Positions 8,313 to 15,339 of a stretch of 54,909 nt of DNA are shown here, in pieces. The stretch's first letter is position 1, and each line of letters begins with the position of its first letter. Source of the DNA: Lachnospiraceae bacterium (GTDB taxonomy: Bacteria; Bacillota; Clostridia; Lachnospirales; Lachnospiraceae); the NCBI GenBank assembly GCA_024692715.1, contig JAILMH010000049.1:1-54909 (forward strand), written 5' to 3'. The translations under genes were made by a program, and so were the position numbers. Under the pieces are notes generated by a model. The model was not told the origin of the DNA. It saw only the letters and a list, made by a program, of their open reading frames with translations, and did not search any database.

Positions 8313-9026
8313 ATGGGATCGTCAAGAAGCAGCTTCATGAGGGGAATGAAGGACGGAATTCCGATATGCCTGGGTTATTTCGCCGTATCGTTTGCATTTG
8401 GAATACAGGCCGTACAGAGCGGTCTGAGCGTGTTTCAGGCAACACTATTGTCTTTAACTAATGTAACATCGGCCGGGCAGTTTGCCGGAATAGGCATAAT
8501 ATCAGCATCCGGTTCACTTATGGAGATGGCGGGAGCGCAATTTGTCATTAATCTGCGTTACATGCTCATGTCCACAGCAATTTCTCAAAAGATAAGACCA
8601 AATGAAAAAATTCTTCATCGGATGGGAATTGCCTATGGAATGACAGATGAGATATTTGCTATAAGTGCAAGCCATCCCGGTATACTGTCACCGTTTTATT
8701 CTTATGGAGCTATTCTTGTATCTGTTTTTGGATGGACTTTTGGAACATTTATCGGAGCATATTCCGGAGAGATACTTCCGCAGCGCCTTATAAGCGCACT
8801 GGGAGTGGCACTCTACGGAATGTTCATTGCGATAGTTATTCCTCCGGCAAGAGATAATGTAAAGGTCAGGATCACGGTTATAGCGGCGATGCTGATGTCG
8901 ATGATATTTACATATGCACCACTGCTTAAAAACATTTCGTCAGGCTTCAGGATCATAATAGTCACGGTTGTGATAGCAGGAGCGGCAGCAGTGCTGTTTC
9001 CCAGAGATGAGGAGGCAATAGCATGA
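8313..9026 (+). CDS. azlC: AzlC-type branched-chain amino acid exporter, large subunit
   Basis: A 237-residue membrane protein with the AzlC start (GIPICLGYFAVSFAFGI), the NVTSAGQFAG and QFVINLRYMLMSTAIS motifs, and five or more hydrophobic segments. AzlC and AzlD together export branched-chain amino acids or their analogues. The stop overlaps the start of azlD (ATGA, 9023-9026), which is typical of the two-subunit exporter. A GGAGGA ribosome site precedes ATG 8313. Confidence 0.93.
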   Translation: MGSSRSSFMRGMKDGIPICLGYFAVSFAFGIQAVQSGLSVFQATLLSLTNVTSAGQFAGIGIISASGSLMEMAGAQFVINLRYMLMSTAISQKIRPNEKILHRMGIAYGMTDEIFAISASHPGILSPFYSYGAILVSVFGWTFGTFIGAYSGEILPQRLISALGVALYGMFIAIVIPPARDNVKVRITVIAAMLMSMIFTYAPLLKNISSGFRIIIVTVVIAGAAAVLFPRDEEAIA

Positions 9027-9325
9027 GAAATGTTTATATATACATATTGGTAATGGCGCTTGTAACGTATGCTATCAGGGTTCTGCCGCTCACGCTTATA
9101 AGAAAAGAAATTAAATCAAGAACGATTAAATCATTTTTATACTATGTACCTTATGCAACATTGTCTGCAATGACATTTCCTGCAATACTGACGGCCACTG
9201 AAAATATTTATTCTGCAGCGGCAGGTTTTGTTACAGCACTTATACTTGCTTTCTGCAGAAGGGGACTTCTTACGGTGGCAATAGGTGCATGTGCAGCAGT
9301 TTATATAGTGGAGCTGATTTTATGA
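9023..9325 (+). CDS. azlD: AzlD-type branched-chain amino acid exporter, small subunit
   Basis: A 100-residue membrane protein with four hydrophobic segments and the AzlD signature TYAIRVLPLTLIRKEIKSR. It overlaps azlC by four bases at the start, and its stop overlaps the next start (ATGA at 9322-9325). Both overlaps suggest translation of all three genes from one message. Confidence 0.92.
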   Translation: MRNVYIYILVMALVTYAIRVLPLTLIRKEIKSRTIKSFLYYVPYATLSAMTFPAILTATENIYSAAAGFVTALILAFCRRGLLTVAIGACAAVYIVELIL

Positions 9326-11412
9326 ATATAAGTCGGATGCTTTATCCTTTTCAGACAAGGCCTGTGCTGAATCATAAGGCTTTGTTCACAGATATGACGG
9401 AAAACTTTGTATCTCCTATGGAGCCTGAAGCGGATAGCGTTGTAACTATCCGTTTTCGCACTGCTGAAAAAAATGTGGATGGAGTACGCTGCATAAGCAG
9501 GGACTGGCAATCGGAAATGAAAGTGGTTGAGACTATAGAAGGCTTTGACTATTATGAAGCACAGCTATGGATCGGCCATGAGCCTCTGGAATATTATTTT
9601 GAAATACATTCAGGTAAGATAGAGGCTGTATATGATTCCAGAGGCCTTGCAAAAAAGAACGGTAAATACAGGCCGTTTGTCCTTAAGCCAGATTGTGTTA
9701 CACCGGAGTGGAGCAAAGGTGCGATAATGTATCAGATCTTCATTGATCGCTTTTGCAACGGCGATAAGACGAATGATGTCAGAGATGGAGAGTACTGTTA
9801 TCTTGGAGGAAAGAGTCGTCAGATAAAGGATTGGGATAAACCTCCGGAGCTTTTTGACGTGAATGAATTTTATGGAGGCGATCTGCAGGGGGTGATAAAT
9901 AAGCTCCCATATCTTAAAGAACTTGGGATAGAGGCTATTTACTTTAATCCGCTCTTTGTATCACCTTCCAGCCATAAATACGATATTCAGGATTATGATT
10001 ATATAGATCCTCATATTGGGATCATCGTTGTAGATGACAGAACGAAGCTTACAGAAAAAGATACTGATAATAAACATGCAGCGGGTTATATAAAGCGTGT
10101 AACGGATAAGCGTAATCTTGAAGCAGGCAATGCTCTTTTTATTGAGCTTGTGGAGAAAGCACATGCCGAGGGAATAAAAGTTATAATCGATGGTGTTTTT
10201 AATCACTGCGGTTCTTTTAATAAATGGCTTGACCGTGAATGTATATATGAGGATGCAGAAGGTTATGAAGATGGTGCCTTCATTTCAAAAGAAAGTCCAT
10301 ACAATAAATTTTTTGAATTTAAGGAAAATGATTGGCCATATAATGAAAGTTATGATGGCTGGTGGGGACATGATACCTTGCCTAAGCTTAATTATGAGGG
10401 ATCGAAGGCTCTTTATAATTACATTCTGCATGTGGCAGAAAAGTGGGTATCTCCGCCGTATAATGCGGATGGATGGCGACTTGATGTGGCGGCTGACTTA
10501 GGACATAGTCCGGAGTTTAACCACAGATTCTGGAAGGATTTCAGAAGTGTGGTAAAAAAAGCAAATCCTAATGCTGTTATAATTGCTGAGCATTATGGAA
10601 ATCCCGAATCATGGCTTAATGGCGATCAGTGGGATACCGTTATGAATTATGATGCGTTCATGGAGCCTGTAACGTGGTTTCTCACGGGGATGCAGAAGCA
10701 TAGTGATGAGTTCAGAGAAGATCTTCTTAATAATGCAGAAGCTTTCTGGAAGTCAATGAAAAAGAATTCAGCGCACTTTACAGCAGGAGAGCTGATGTGT
10801 GCGATGAATGAACTTTCGAATCATGATCATTCCAGGTTTATGACAAGAACCAACAGAAAGGTCGGGAGACTTGATACCCTTGGGAGTGATGCAGCATCTG
10901 AAGGTATTAATAAAGCAGTGATGCGAGAAGCTGTACTGATGCAGATGACCTGGATCGGAGCGCCAACGATCTATTACGGGGATGAGGCCGGAGTATGCGG
11001 GTTTACAGACCCGGATAACAGGCGTACATATCCTTGGGGTCATGAGGACAATGAACTTATTGATTTCCATAGAGCACTGATACGGATCCGTAAGGAAAAT
11101 GATGAGCTCAGACATGGAAGTCTGATACGTCTTTTAAGTAAACACGGTGTCATAGCATATGCGAGATTTATGAAACACGATGTCAGCATAATTGTTGTCA
11201 ACAATAATGAGCATGATGTGCAGATCTGTATAAAAGCTCAGATGGCAGGAGTTCCAAGGAAGTGCAGTATGAAAAGACTTATACTCACACATGATGTTAC
11301 TTTTACTACAGAGCCATATGATTATCAGGTGGAAGCGGGGATGATATCCTTGAGGATGGGCCGGACATCAGCAATGATATTGAAGAAGCGGAGTCGTGAA
11401 AATGAGAGATAA
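9322..11412 (+). CDS. Intracellular GH13 alpha-glycosidase (neopullulanase / maltogenic amylase-like)
   Basis: A 696-residue enzyme without a signal peptide. It has an N-terminal beta-sandwich region (about 1-125, CBM34-like) and a GH13 barrel beginning MYQIFIDRFCNGD. All four conserved regions are present: DGVFNH (near 290), GWRLDVAAD with the nucleophile Asp near 386, IAEHYG with the acid/base Glu near 422, and ELSNHDHSR near 497-504. The layout fits GH13 subfamily 20 (cyclomaltodextrinase, neopullulanase), which cuts maltodextrins in the cytoplasm. ATG 9322 overlaps the azlD stop and has a GGAG site at 9310-9313. The link to an amino acid exporter is unexplained. Confidence 0.88.
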   Translation: MNISRMLYPFQTRPVLNHKALFTDMTENFVSPMEPEADSVVTIRFRTAEKNVDGVRCISRDWQSEMKVVETIEGFDYYEAQLWIGHEPLEYYFEIHSGKIEAVYDSRGLAKKNGKYRPFVLKPDCVTPEWSKGAIMYQIFIDRFCNGDKTNDVRDGEYCYLGGKSRQIKDWDKPPELFDVNEFYGGDLQGVINKLPYLKELGIEAIYFNPLFVSPSSHKYDIQDYDYIDPHIGIIVVDDRTKLTEKDTDNKHAAGYIKRVTDKRNLEAGNALFIELVEKAHAEGIKVIIDGVFNHCGSFNKWLDRECIYEDAEGYEDGAFISKESPYNKFFEFKENDWPYNESYDGWWGHDTLPKLNYEGSKALYNYILHVAEKWVSPPYNADGWRLDVAADLGHSPEFNHRFWKDFRSVVKKANPNAVIIAEHYGNPESWLNGDQWDTVMNYDAFMEPVTWFLTGMQKHSDEFREDLLNNAEAFWKSMKKNSAHFTAGELMCAMNELSNHDHSRFMTRTNRKVGRLDTLGSDAASEGINKAVMREAVLMQMTWIGAPTIYYGDEAGVCGFTDPDNRRTYPWGHEDNELIDFHRALIRIRKENDELRHGSLIRLLSKHGVIAYARFMKHDVSIIVVNNNEHDVQICIKAQMAGVPRKCSMKRLILTHDVTFTTEPYDYQVEAGMISLRMGRTSAMILKKRSRENER

Positions 11413-11415
11413 AAA

Positions 11416-11443
11416 AAGAACCTCACTAAAAAGTGAGGTTCTT
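11416..11443 (-). terminator. Rho-independent terminator of tRNA-Leu (minus strand)
   Basis: A 12-bp stem (11416-11427 with 11432-11443, AAGAACCTCACT and its complement) with an AAAA loop. On the minus strand it is followed by seven T (11411-11417 region). It can also fold in the message of the GH13 gene, but there is no T run on the plus side. Confidence 0.85.
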
Positions 11444-11447
11444 GATC

Positions 11448-11533
11448 TGCCGGCAACCGGAATCGAACCGGTACGGGTATCACTACCCACGGGATTTTAA
11501 GTCCCGGGCGTCTACCAATTCCGCCATGCCGGC
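11448..11533 (-). tRNA. tRNA-Leu (TAA)
   Basis: An 86-base class II tRNA. The acceptor GCCGGCA pairs with TGCCGGC, the anticodon loop is ACTTAAAAT (anticodon TAA), there is a long variable arm, and the T-arm is ACCGG-TTCGATT-CCGGT. The 3' CCA is not encoded. Confidence 0.96.
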
Positions 11534-11560
11534 GGGTTCAGTTCGAGCTGAACATTCTAA

Positions 11561-11589
11561 ATTATATAGCAGAATGGGCTAAAAATCAA
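11561..11589 (-). promoter_or_regulatory. Promoter of tRNA-Leu
   Basis: On the minus strand, TTGATT (11584-11589) and TATAAT (11561-11566) are 17 bases apart. A hairpin, GTTCAG with CTGAAC and a six-base loop, lies between the likely start and the tRNA 5' end. Confidence 0.75.
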
Positions 11590-11607
11590 GCCTAAAAAGG
11601 AAGAGAA

Positions 11608-12411
11608 ATGAAATTAGTTAATGAAGATCTTGATCTGGAGAAAATTGCAGACAGTGGACAGAGCTTTAGATGGGAAAAAACCGGGAAGAACAGGTGGAGA
11701 GTAATCTCTGCGGATAAGGTTCTCTATGCGGTACAGGAGCCGGATTCGGATGAAGTTGAGCTGGAGTGCAGCGAGCAGGAATTTAATTCATATTGGAAAA
11801 ATTATCTTGATCTGGATACAGATTATAAAAAAATAAGAGAAATGATAGATTCTGAGGATAAATTTCTTGTGAAATCTGCAGTAATCGGAAGGGGAATCAG
11901 AATTTTAAGACAGGACCCATGGGAGATGCTCATTACTTTCCTTATATCCCAGAGAAAGAATATCCCGGCTATTAAATCCTGTGTTGAGAAAATATGTGAA
12001 CTGGCAGGTAAAAAGCTCCCGGGAGGGCTGTATGCGTTTCCTACAGCAGAGGAACTTGTTTCGCATAGTGAAGAGGAACTTCTTGGCTGCAGTTTAGGAT
12101 ATAGAGCAAAATATATTCATGAGACAGCGAAGAAGTTTGCATCTGGAGAATACAGTATTGAAATGCTGAGTAAACTAAATGATGAAGAATTGGAAAAGGC
12201 GCTTTTGGAGCTTTATGGAGTTGGAGTGAAGGTTGCTAACTGCACTATGCTTTTTGGTTTTTATAGAACAGATTCATTTCCGATAGATGTCTGGATGAAA
12301 CGAGTTTTAGAAGAACATTATTCAGAAGGATTTGAATTTGAAAGATATAGACCTTATAACGGAATAATGCAGCAGTATCTTTTTGCATATAGAAAATCGG
12401 TGAAGTCCTGA
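11608..12411 (+). CDS. ogg: 8-oxoguanine DNA glycosylase/AP lyase, OGG type
   Basis: A 267-residue base-excision repair enzyme of the OGG1 branch of the HhH-GPD superfamily. The N-terminal OGG domain has DSGQSFRWEK. The glycosylase core has the catalytic lysine in GYRAKYI (near 167), the helix-hairpin-helix LYGVGVKVANC, and the catalytic aspartate in FPIDVWMKR (near 226). It removes oxidised guanine opposite cytosine. The gene faces away from tRNA-Leu, with its AGGAAG ribosome site just inside the tRNA-Leu promoter region. Confidence 0.93.
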   Translation: MKLVNEDLDLEKIADSGQSFRWEKTGKNRWRVISADKVLYAVQEPDSDEVELECSEQEFNSYWKNYLDLDTDYKKIREMIDSEDKFLVKSAVIGRGIRILRQDPWEMLITFLISQRKNIPAIKSCVEKICELAGKKLPGGLYAFPTAEELVSHSEEELLGCSLGYRAKYIHETAKKFASGEYSIEMLSKLNDEELEKALLELYGVGVKVANCTMLFGFYRTDSFPIDVWMKRVLEEHYSEGFEFERYRPYNGIMQQYLFAYRKSVKS

Positions 12412-12467
12412 AAATCAGGGCTTCACGCTATTAGTAAAAAAAATATAAATTTTTTTTAAAAAAGCTC

Positions 12468-12496
12468 TTGCAATTTTTTGAAAGTAGTCATATAAT
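12468..12496 (+). promoter_or_regulatory. Promoter of the tRNA-Lys/tRNA-Pro unit
   Basis: TTGCAA (12468-12473) and a perfect TATAAT (12491-12496) are 17 bases apart, giving a start near 12503. An A/T-rich stretch directly upstream (12434-12463) could serve as an UP element. Confidence 0.88.
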
Positions 12497-12501
12497 AACA
12501 C

Positions 12502-12522
12502 TTGTCGTCGCGAGGGCGGCAA
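12502..12522 (+). promoter_or_regulatory. +1 hairpin shared with the rRNA operon leader
   Basis: TTGTCGTC (12502-12509) pairs with GGCGGCAA (12515-12522) around a GCGAG loop. The predicted transcript starts at or just inside the stem. Nearly the same sequence is found at the same place after the rRNA promoter (54712-54729). Confidence 0.7.
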
Positions 12523-12553
12523 CAAAGACTTCTTGAAAGAGGTTAGCAAGCAT

Positions 12554-12626
12554 GCGCTTCTAGCTCAGTTGGTAGAGCACCTGACTCTTAATCAGGGTGT
12601 CCAGGGTTCGAGTCCCTGGAGGCGCA
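12554..12626 (+). tRNA. tRNA-Lys (CTT)
   Basis: A 73-base cloverleaf. The acceptor GCGCTTC pairs with GAGGCGC, the D-arm is TAGCTCAGTTGGTAGAGC, the anticodon loop holds CTT between CTGA and TCAG, and the T-arm is CAGGG-TTCGAGT-CCCTG. CCA is not encoded. Confidence 0.96.
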
Positions 12627-12628
12627 CT

Positions 12629-12678
12629 AAAGCACTGGTTTTGTGGATTGTAAGCCATGGGGTCGGTGCTTTTATTTT
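12629..12678 (+). terminator. Terminator-like hairpin between tRNA-Lys and tRNA-Pro
   Basis: A stem of about 10 bp (12629-12638 with 12663-12672, two G-T pairs) is followed by TTTTATTTT. It could lower the output of tRNA-Pro relative to tRNA-Lys, because no separate promoter for tRNA-Pro is evident. Confidence 0.6.
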
Positions 12679-12680
12679 AG

Positions 12681-12754
12681 CGAAGCGTGGCTCAGTTTGG
12701 TAGAGCGCTGCGTTCGGGACGCAGAGGTCGCAGGTTCAAATCCTGTCGCTTCGA
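12681..12754 (+). tRNA. tRNA-Pro (CGG)
   Basis: A 74-base cloverleaf. The acceptor CGAAGCG pairs with CGCTTCG, the anticodon stem is CTGCG/CGCAG around TTCGGGA (anticodon CGG), and the T-arm is GCAGG-TTCAAAT-CCTGT. CCA is not encoded. Confidence 0.95.
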
Positions 12755-12766
12755 TTTATTGTTTAC

Positions 12767-12798
12767 AAGGGTTTGCAAGGTTTTGCGACCCTTTTTTT
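12767..12798 (+). terminator. Terminator after tRNA-Pro
   Basis: AAGGGT pairs with ACCCTT around an inner GCAA/TTGC stem, followed by a run of seven T. Confidence 0.8.
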
Positions 12799-12969
12799 AT
12801 GCCTGAAATTCATTTAACTTCTTTGAATTACACATTTTTATCAATATAGAATATCATCTGTTTTTTAATCATAGGTTTGTAAAAGTAAAAAAGTGCTTTT
12901 GGTTGATATAAAATAATTTTTTTTGTAATATCAATAAGGTGTTCAAAAATTATAGTAAAGAAGGTTATT

Positions 12970-13406
12970 ATGAAAATTAAACTTAGAAAAATGGTAGATT
13001 GGAAATACCAAAGGAATATGAAAAAATATATAAAACTATAATGCAGAATGCTCCAGAGATGATAGATCATTTTATTCCACAGATTTACTTTGAAGATATG
13101 TTAGATATGATCATGAATGTTTACTCATGGAAATCGATCATATACACATGGTATGGTTTTGATAATGATCCCGATTTTGATCCGTCAAAGGAAGCTGAAT
13201 TTGCCGAGGAACATGGAATTAAGGTGATAACACTCAATGAAGATCGAGAAGAAGAACTTTATAATGGAGGAAAGCTTAAAGAATTACTTTTGGATAAAGG
13301 GTTTGTGTGCTTTGTGCATACGATAAATGATGAATCTGTTGCGGATGAATATTTTAATCATGGAATATACGGACTTTACACAGATTCGTTGATCGACCAG
13401 AAATAA
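12970..13406 (+). pseudogene. Truncated glycerophosphodiester phosphodiesterase (GDPD) remnant
   Basis: Residues encoded from about 12999 to the stop at 13406 look like the C-terminal third of a bacterial GDPD (FIPQIYFEDMLDMIMNVYSWKSIIYTWY, a long KVITLNEDRE strand, FVHTINDES and a final GIYGLYTDSL). The first two thirds, with the catalytic HRG and Glu/Asp residues, are absent. The only good ribosome site (AGAAGG before ATG 12970) opens a different frame that stops after 23 codons, while the GDPD frame has only a TTG at 12999. I read this as a 5'-deleted, frameshifted relic. No upstream remains are recognisable in 12800-12969, which is A/T-rich and otherwise empty. Confidence 0.65.
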
Positions 13407-13470
13407 AAGATGAATTTCTAAATTTTTTATAATATATCCACTGTCAGAATTGTATAAATATAAGAATTAT

Positions 13471-13477
13471 CCGATAA
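13471..13477 (+). promoter_or_regulatory. Possible sigma-28 (sigma-D) -10 element
   Basis: CCGATAA fits the GCCGATAA -10 of flagellar sigma-28. The -35 is poor: a TAAA lies only 11-12 bases upstream instead of about 15, and TGTA is at the ideal spacing. It is suggestive only because the next gene looks FliD-like. Confidence 0.35.
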
Positions 13478-13517
13478 AAATATTACAGAAGTGCGTAATT
13501 CTGACGGAGGATCTGCT

Positions 13518-14033
13518 ATGAGTAGTTTTACGGTAACGAGTAATTATTATCTAAAAAGTTTATATAAAAATAATCAGGTGTATGCGACAGCATTGAATCG
13601 TGAAAATGTAAATAATGGGTTGTTGATGGCGGCTGATACTAAGGCATTAATGAATGGTACTGCAGTCATGAATTCAATTAATTATGGAGATGCAGAGGAT
13701 GATGAAGCTTTAGAGACAAAACGGTTTTATCTGAATCTTAAGGCATTTGCAGATACATATAATTACACGATGGAAAGTGCGTCAAAGTCCAGTACGGCAG
13801 TATCTAAGAGTGTAGTTAAAAAAATAAAGAAATTGTACGCTAAGTACGAAAGTAAGCTTGAAAGCCTTGGAATAGAGTTTGATACTGATGGTTATATGGA
13901 GTTGGATAAATCATCGATTGATGATATTGATAAAAGCAAGTATGAAAAGCTTTTTGGAAAAGACTCTGAATTTATGAGCGAATTAAAGAGTCTGGCGAAA
14001 AAGCTTTCAAAACATATTGATTATACGGTATAA
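13518..14033 (+). CDS. Small protein of unknown function, C-terminus FliD-like
   Basis: A 171-residue soluble protein without signal peptide or membrane span. I do not recognise the family with certainty. The second half (KKLYAKYESKLESLGIEFDTDGYMELDKS, then a Ser/Asp-rich segment and KLFGKDSEFMSELKSLAKK) resembles the last part of flagellar cap proteins, where a 'LGI..d.dG.l.ld' stretch precedes the C-terminal coiled coil. The N-terminal half has no obvious counterpart. ATG 13518 follows ACGGAGG, whereas the in-frame GTG 13491 has no site. A sigma-28-like -10 lies 40 bases upstream, which would make it a motility-regulated gene, but that is inference. The gene ends at its own terminator. Confidence 0.6.
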   Translation: MSSFTVTSNYYLKSLYKNNQVYATALNRENVNNGLLMAADTKALMNGTAVMNSINYGDAEDDEALETKRFYLNLKAFADTYNYTMESASKSSTAVSKSVVKKIKKLYAKYESKLESLGIEFDTDGYMELDKSSIDDIDKSKYEKLFGKDSEFMSELKSLAKKLSKHIDYTV

Positions 14034-14036
14034 AGA

Positions 14037-14066
14037 TGCTCCCTGTCAGATGGCAGGGAGTGTTTT
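14037..14066 (+). terminator. Terminator after the FliD-like gene
   Basis: CTCCCTG (about 14039-14045) pairs with CAGGGAG around TCAGATGG and is followed by TGTTTTTG. The hairpin lies where an over-long start of the next gene would fall. Confidence 0.8.
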
Positions 14067-14107
14067 TGTATAGAAATATTGAGGATGGTGTATTAAAATA
14101 TTGTTCT

Positions 14108-14911
14108 ATGAAAAAGATTAACTCAATAAAAGAAATAAAAGAAAATTATTTTAGCGGCTTGAATGAATCGCAGCTTTATCATTATTTTGAGCCAGAGCCT
14201 GGTGTATTCATAGCAGAAAGCCCGAATGTTATAGAAAGAGCACTTAATGCCGGATATGAGCCTTTAGTTCTCCTGATAAGTGAAGGAATTGTCGGTGCGC
14301 AGGAACGACTTATTGAAAAATGCAGTGAAGTTTACATAATGTCAAAGGAGATAGAAGCAGAAATAGCTGGTTTTTCTATGACACGAGGTGCGCTTTGTGC
14401 GATGCGGAGAAAAAAATTACCGGAATTTTCGGATATTTATAAAAATAATTCGAGGATCGCAGTGCTTGAAAACATCATGAATCCAACGAATGTTGGGGCG
14501 GTGTTCAGATCTGCTGCGGCACTTGGAATGGATGCGGTAATTCTCACAAAAGCATCGACAGATCCGCTTTATAGGAGGTCAGCTCGCGTAAGCATGGGGA
14601 CAGTTTTTCAGATTCCGTGGACGGTAGTTGATAGTCTTGATGAAGATTTTTTTAGGGAGCTTAAAGATCAGTCTTTTGTAACAGCAGCAATGGCATTAAG
14701 GCAAAATTCAGTTAACATAAATGATGAACAGTTATTATCAAATGATAAGATTGCAATAATTCTTGGAACAGAAAGTGAAGGACTTACGGAGCAGACAATA
14801 GAGTATTCAGATTATACGGTATGTATTCCTATGATGCATGGTGTGGATTCACTGAATGTGGCGGCAGCGGGTGCAGTTGCATTTTGGAATGTGGGTCATA
14901 TGAATAAGTGA
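14108..14911 (+). CDS. TrmH/SpoU-family RNA 2'-O-methyltransferase
   Basis: A 267-residue SPOUT methyltransferase. The three SpoU motifs are visible: motif 1 ENIMNPTNVGAVFRSAAALG, motif 2 IAIILGTESEGL and motif 3 CIPMMHGVDSLNVAAAGAVAFW. These form the trefoil knot that binds SAM. The family methylates riboses in tRNA or rRNA, and the exact target cannot be read from sequence. The frame is open back to ATG 14036, but that codon lies in the upstream terminator, so ATG 14108 (MKKINSIKEIKEN) is preferred even though its ribosome site is weak. The gene ends 15 bases before ATG 14926. Confidence 0.88.
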   Translation: MKKINSIKEIKENYFSGLNESQLYHYFEPEPGVFIAESPNVIERALNAGYEPLVLLISEGIVGAQERLIEKCSEVYIMSKEIEAEIAGFSMTRGALCAMRRKKLPEFSDIYKNNSRIAVLENIMNPTNVGAVFRSAAALGMDAVILTKASTDPLYRRSARVSMGTVFQIPWTVVDSLDEDFFRELKDQSFVTAAMALRQNSVNINDEQLLSNDKIAIILGTESEGLTEQTIEYSDYTVCIPMMHGVDSLNVAAAGAVAFWNVGHMNK

Positions 14912-14925
14912 GAAGAGGTGCAGAT

Positions 14926-15129
14926 ATGAAAATAGTTCAAATCCATGAAGCTGATTTTGGATGTGAGGAACGTCCGGATGGGGAGGAGAAGCTTGTAGTA
15001 GTCAGATTAAAGCTTGATGATGGCAGGATGATGACCGTAGAAGAGCCTGACAGTTATCTGTATAAAGCAGGTATAGATGAAGGAAGTATCGTCGGGTTTA
15101 ATGGAGATCATCTTGTAAAAATACATTGA
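14926..15129 (+). CDS. Small protein of unknown function (67 residues)
   Basis: The protein starts MKIVQIHEADFGCEERPDG and ends VGFNGDHLVKIH. It is acidic, with alternating hydrophobic residues that suggest a small beta-barrel or beta-sandwich, and there is no signal or membrane segment. I do not recognise the family. ATG 14926 is preceded by AGAAGAGG at suitable distance; in-frame GTG 14908 overlaps the upstream stop and lacks a site. It is probably co-transcribed with the SpoU gene. The stop overlaps a TTGACT promoter element for the next transcript. Confidence 0.6.
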   Translation: MKIVQIHEADFGCEERPDGEEKLVVVRLKLDDGRMMTVEEPDSYLYKAGIDEGSIVGFNGDHLVKIH

Positions 15130-15152
15130 CTTTGAAGAATTATTTATATAAA
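15126..15152 (+). promoter_or_regulatory. Promoter of the manganese riboswitch/CaCA transcript
   Basis: TTGACT (15126-15131) overlaps the stop of the previous gene. TATAAA at 15147-15152 gives a short 15-base spacer. The position, just before the aptamer at 15165, supports it although the spacing is not ideal. Confidence 0.5.
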
Positions 15153-15164
15153 CTGAATGTAAAT

Positions 15165-15261
15165 TAAAAGGGAGTAGCTTGCATCGAAAACGATGTTATA
15201 CGATGACGTCATCACGATTTTTTAAGTAAAATCCGGAGCGTATTTAAAAAGCGAGACTTTT
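15165..15261 (+). ncRNA. yybP-ykoY manganese riboswitch aptamer (CaCA exchanger)
   Basis: The conserved yybP-ykoY core is present: GGGAGTAGC near 15170-15178 at the 5' side, GACGTCATCACG (15205-15216 region) as the second half of the first junction, then a short hairpin leading to ATCCGGAGCG, and a closing GCGAGACTTTT (15251-15261) that pairs with AAAAG at 15166-15170 to form P1. The class binds Mn2+ between its two docked loops. The P1 3' strand is also the 5' arm of the terminator that follows, so ligand-stabilised P1 should prevent termination (an ON switch). Confidence 0.88.
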
Positions 15262-15305
15262 ATCACATGTTTTTGTTAACGATGTGGTAGAAGTCCCGCT
15301 TTTTC
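15248..15305 (+). terminator. Riboswitch-controlled terminator
   Basis: AAAGCG plus GACTTTTATCACAT (15248-15268) pairs with ATGTGGTAGAAGTC plus CGCTTT (15282-15302), with only wobble pairs and one mismatch, followed by TTTTTC. The 5' arm includes the ACTTTT strand needed for aptamer P1, so the two structures exclude each other. Confidence 0.88.
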
Positions 15306-15339
15306 TGGCTTTACCCATCGTATAAGGAAAGGAAAAGAA

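Noticed and set aside
12643-12849. Short open frame running through tRNA-Pro
   Set aside because: It overlaps the tRNA and its flanking terminators and has no protein-like features.
12554-13406. tRNA unit as attachment site of an integrated element
   Set aside because: No integrase, no repeated tRNA 3' end and no foreign gene block downstream.
14036-14107. Upstream in-frame start for the SpoU methyltransferase
   Set aside because: The region is a terminator hairpin of the previous gene, and family members start near ATG 14108.
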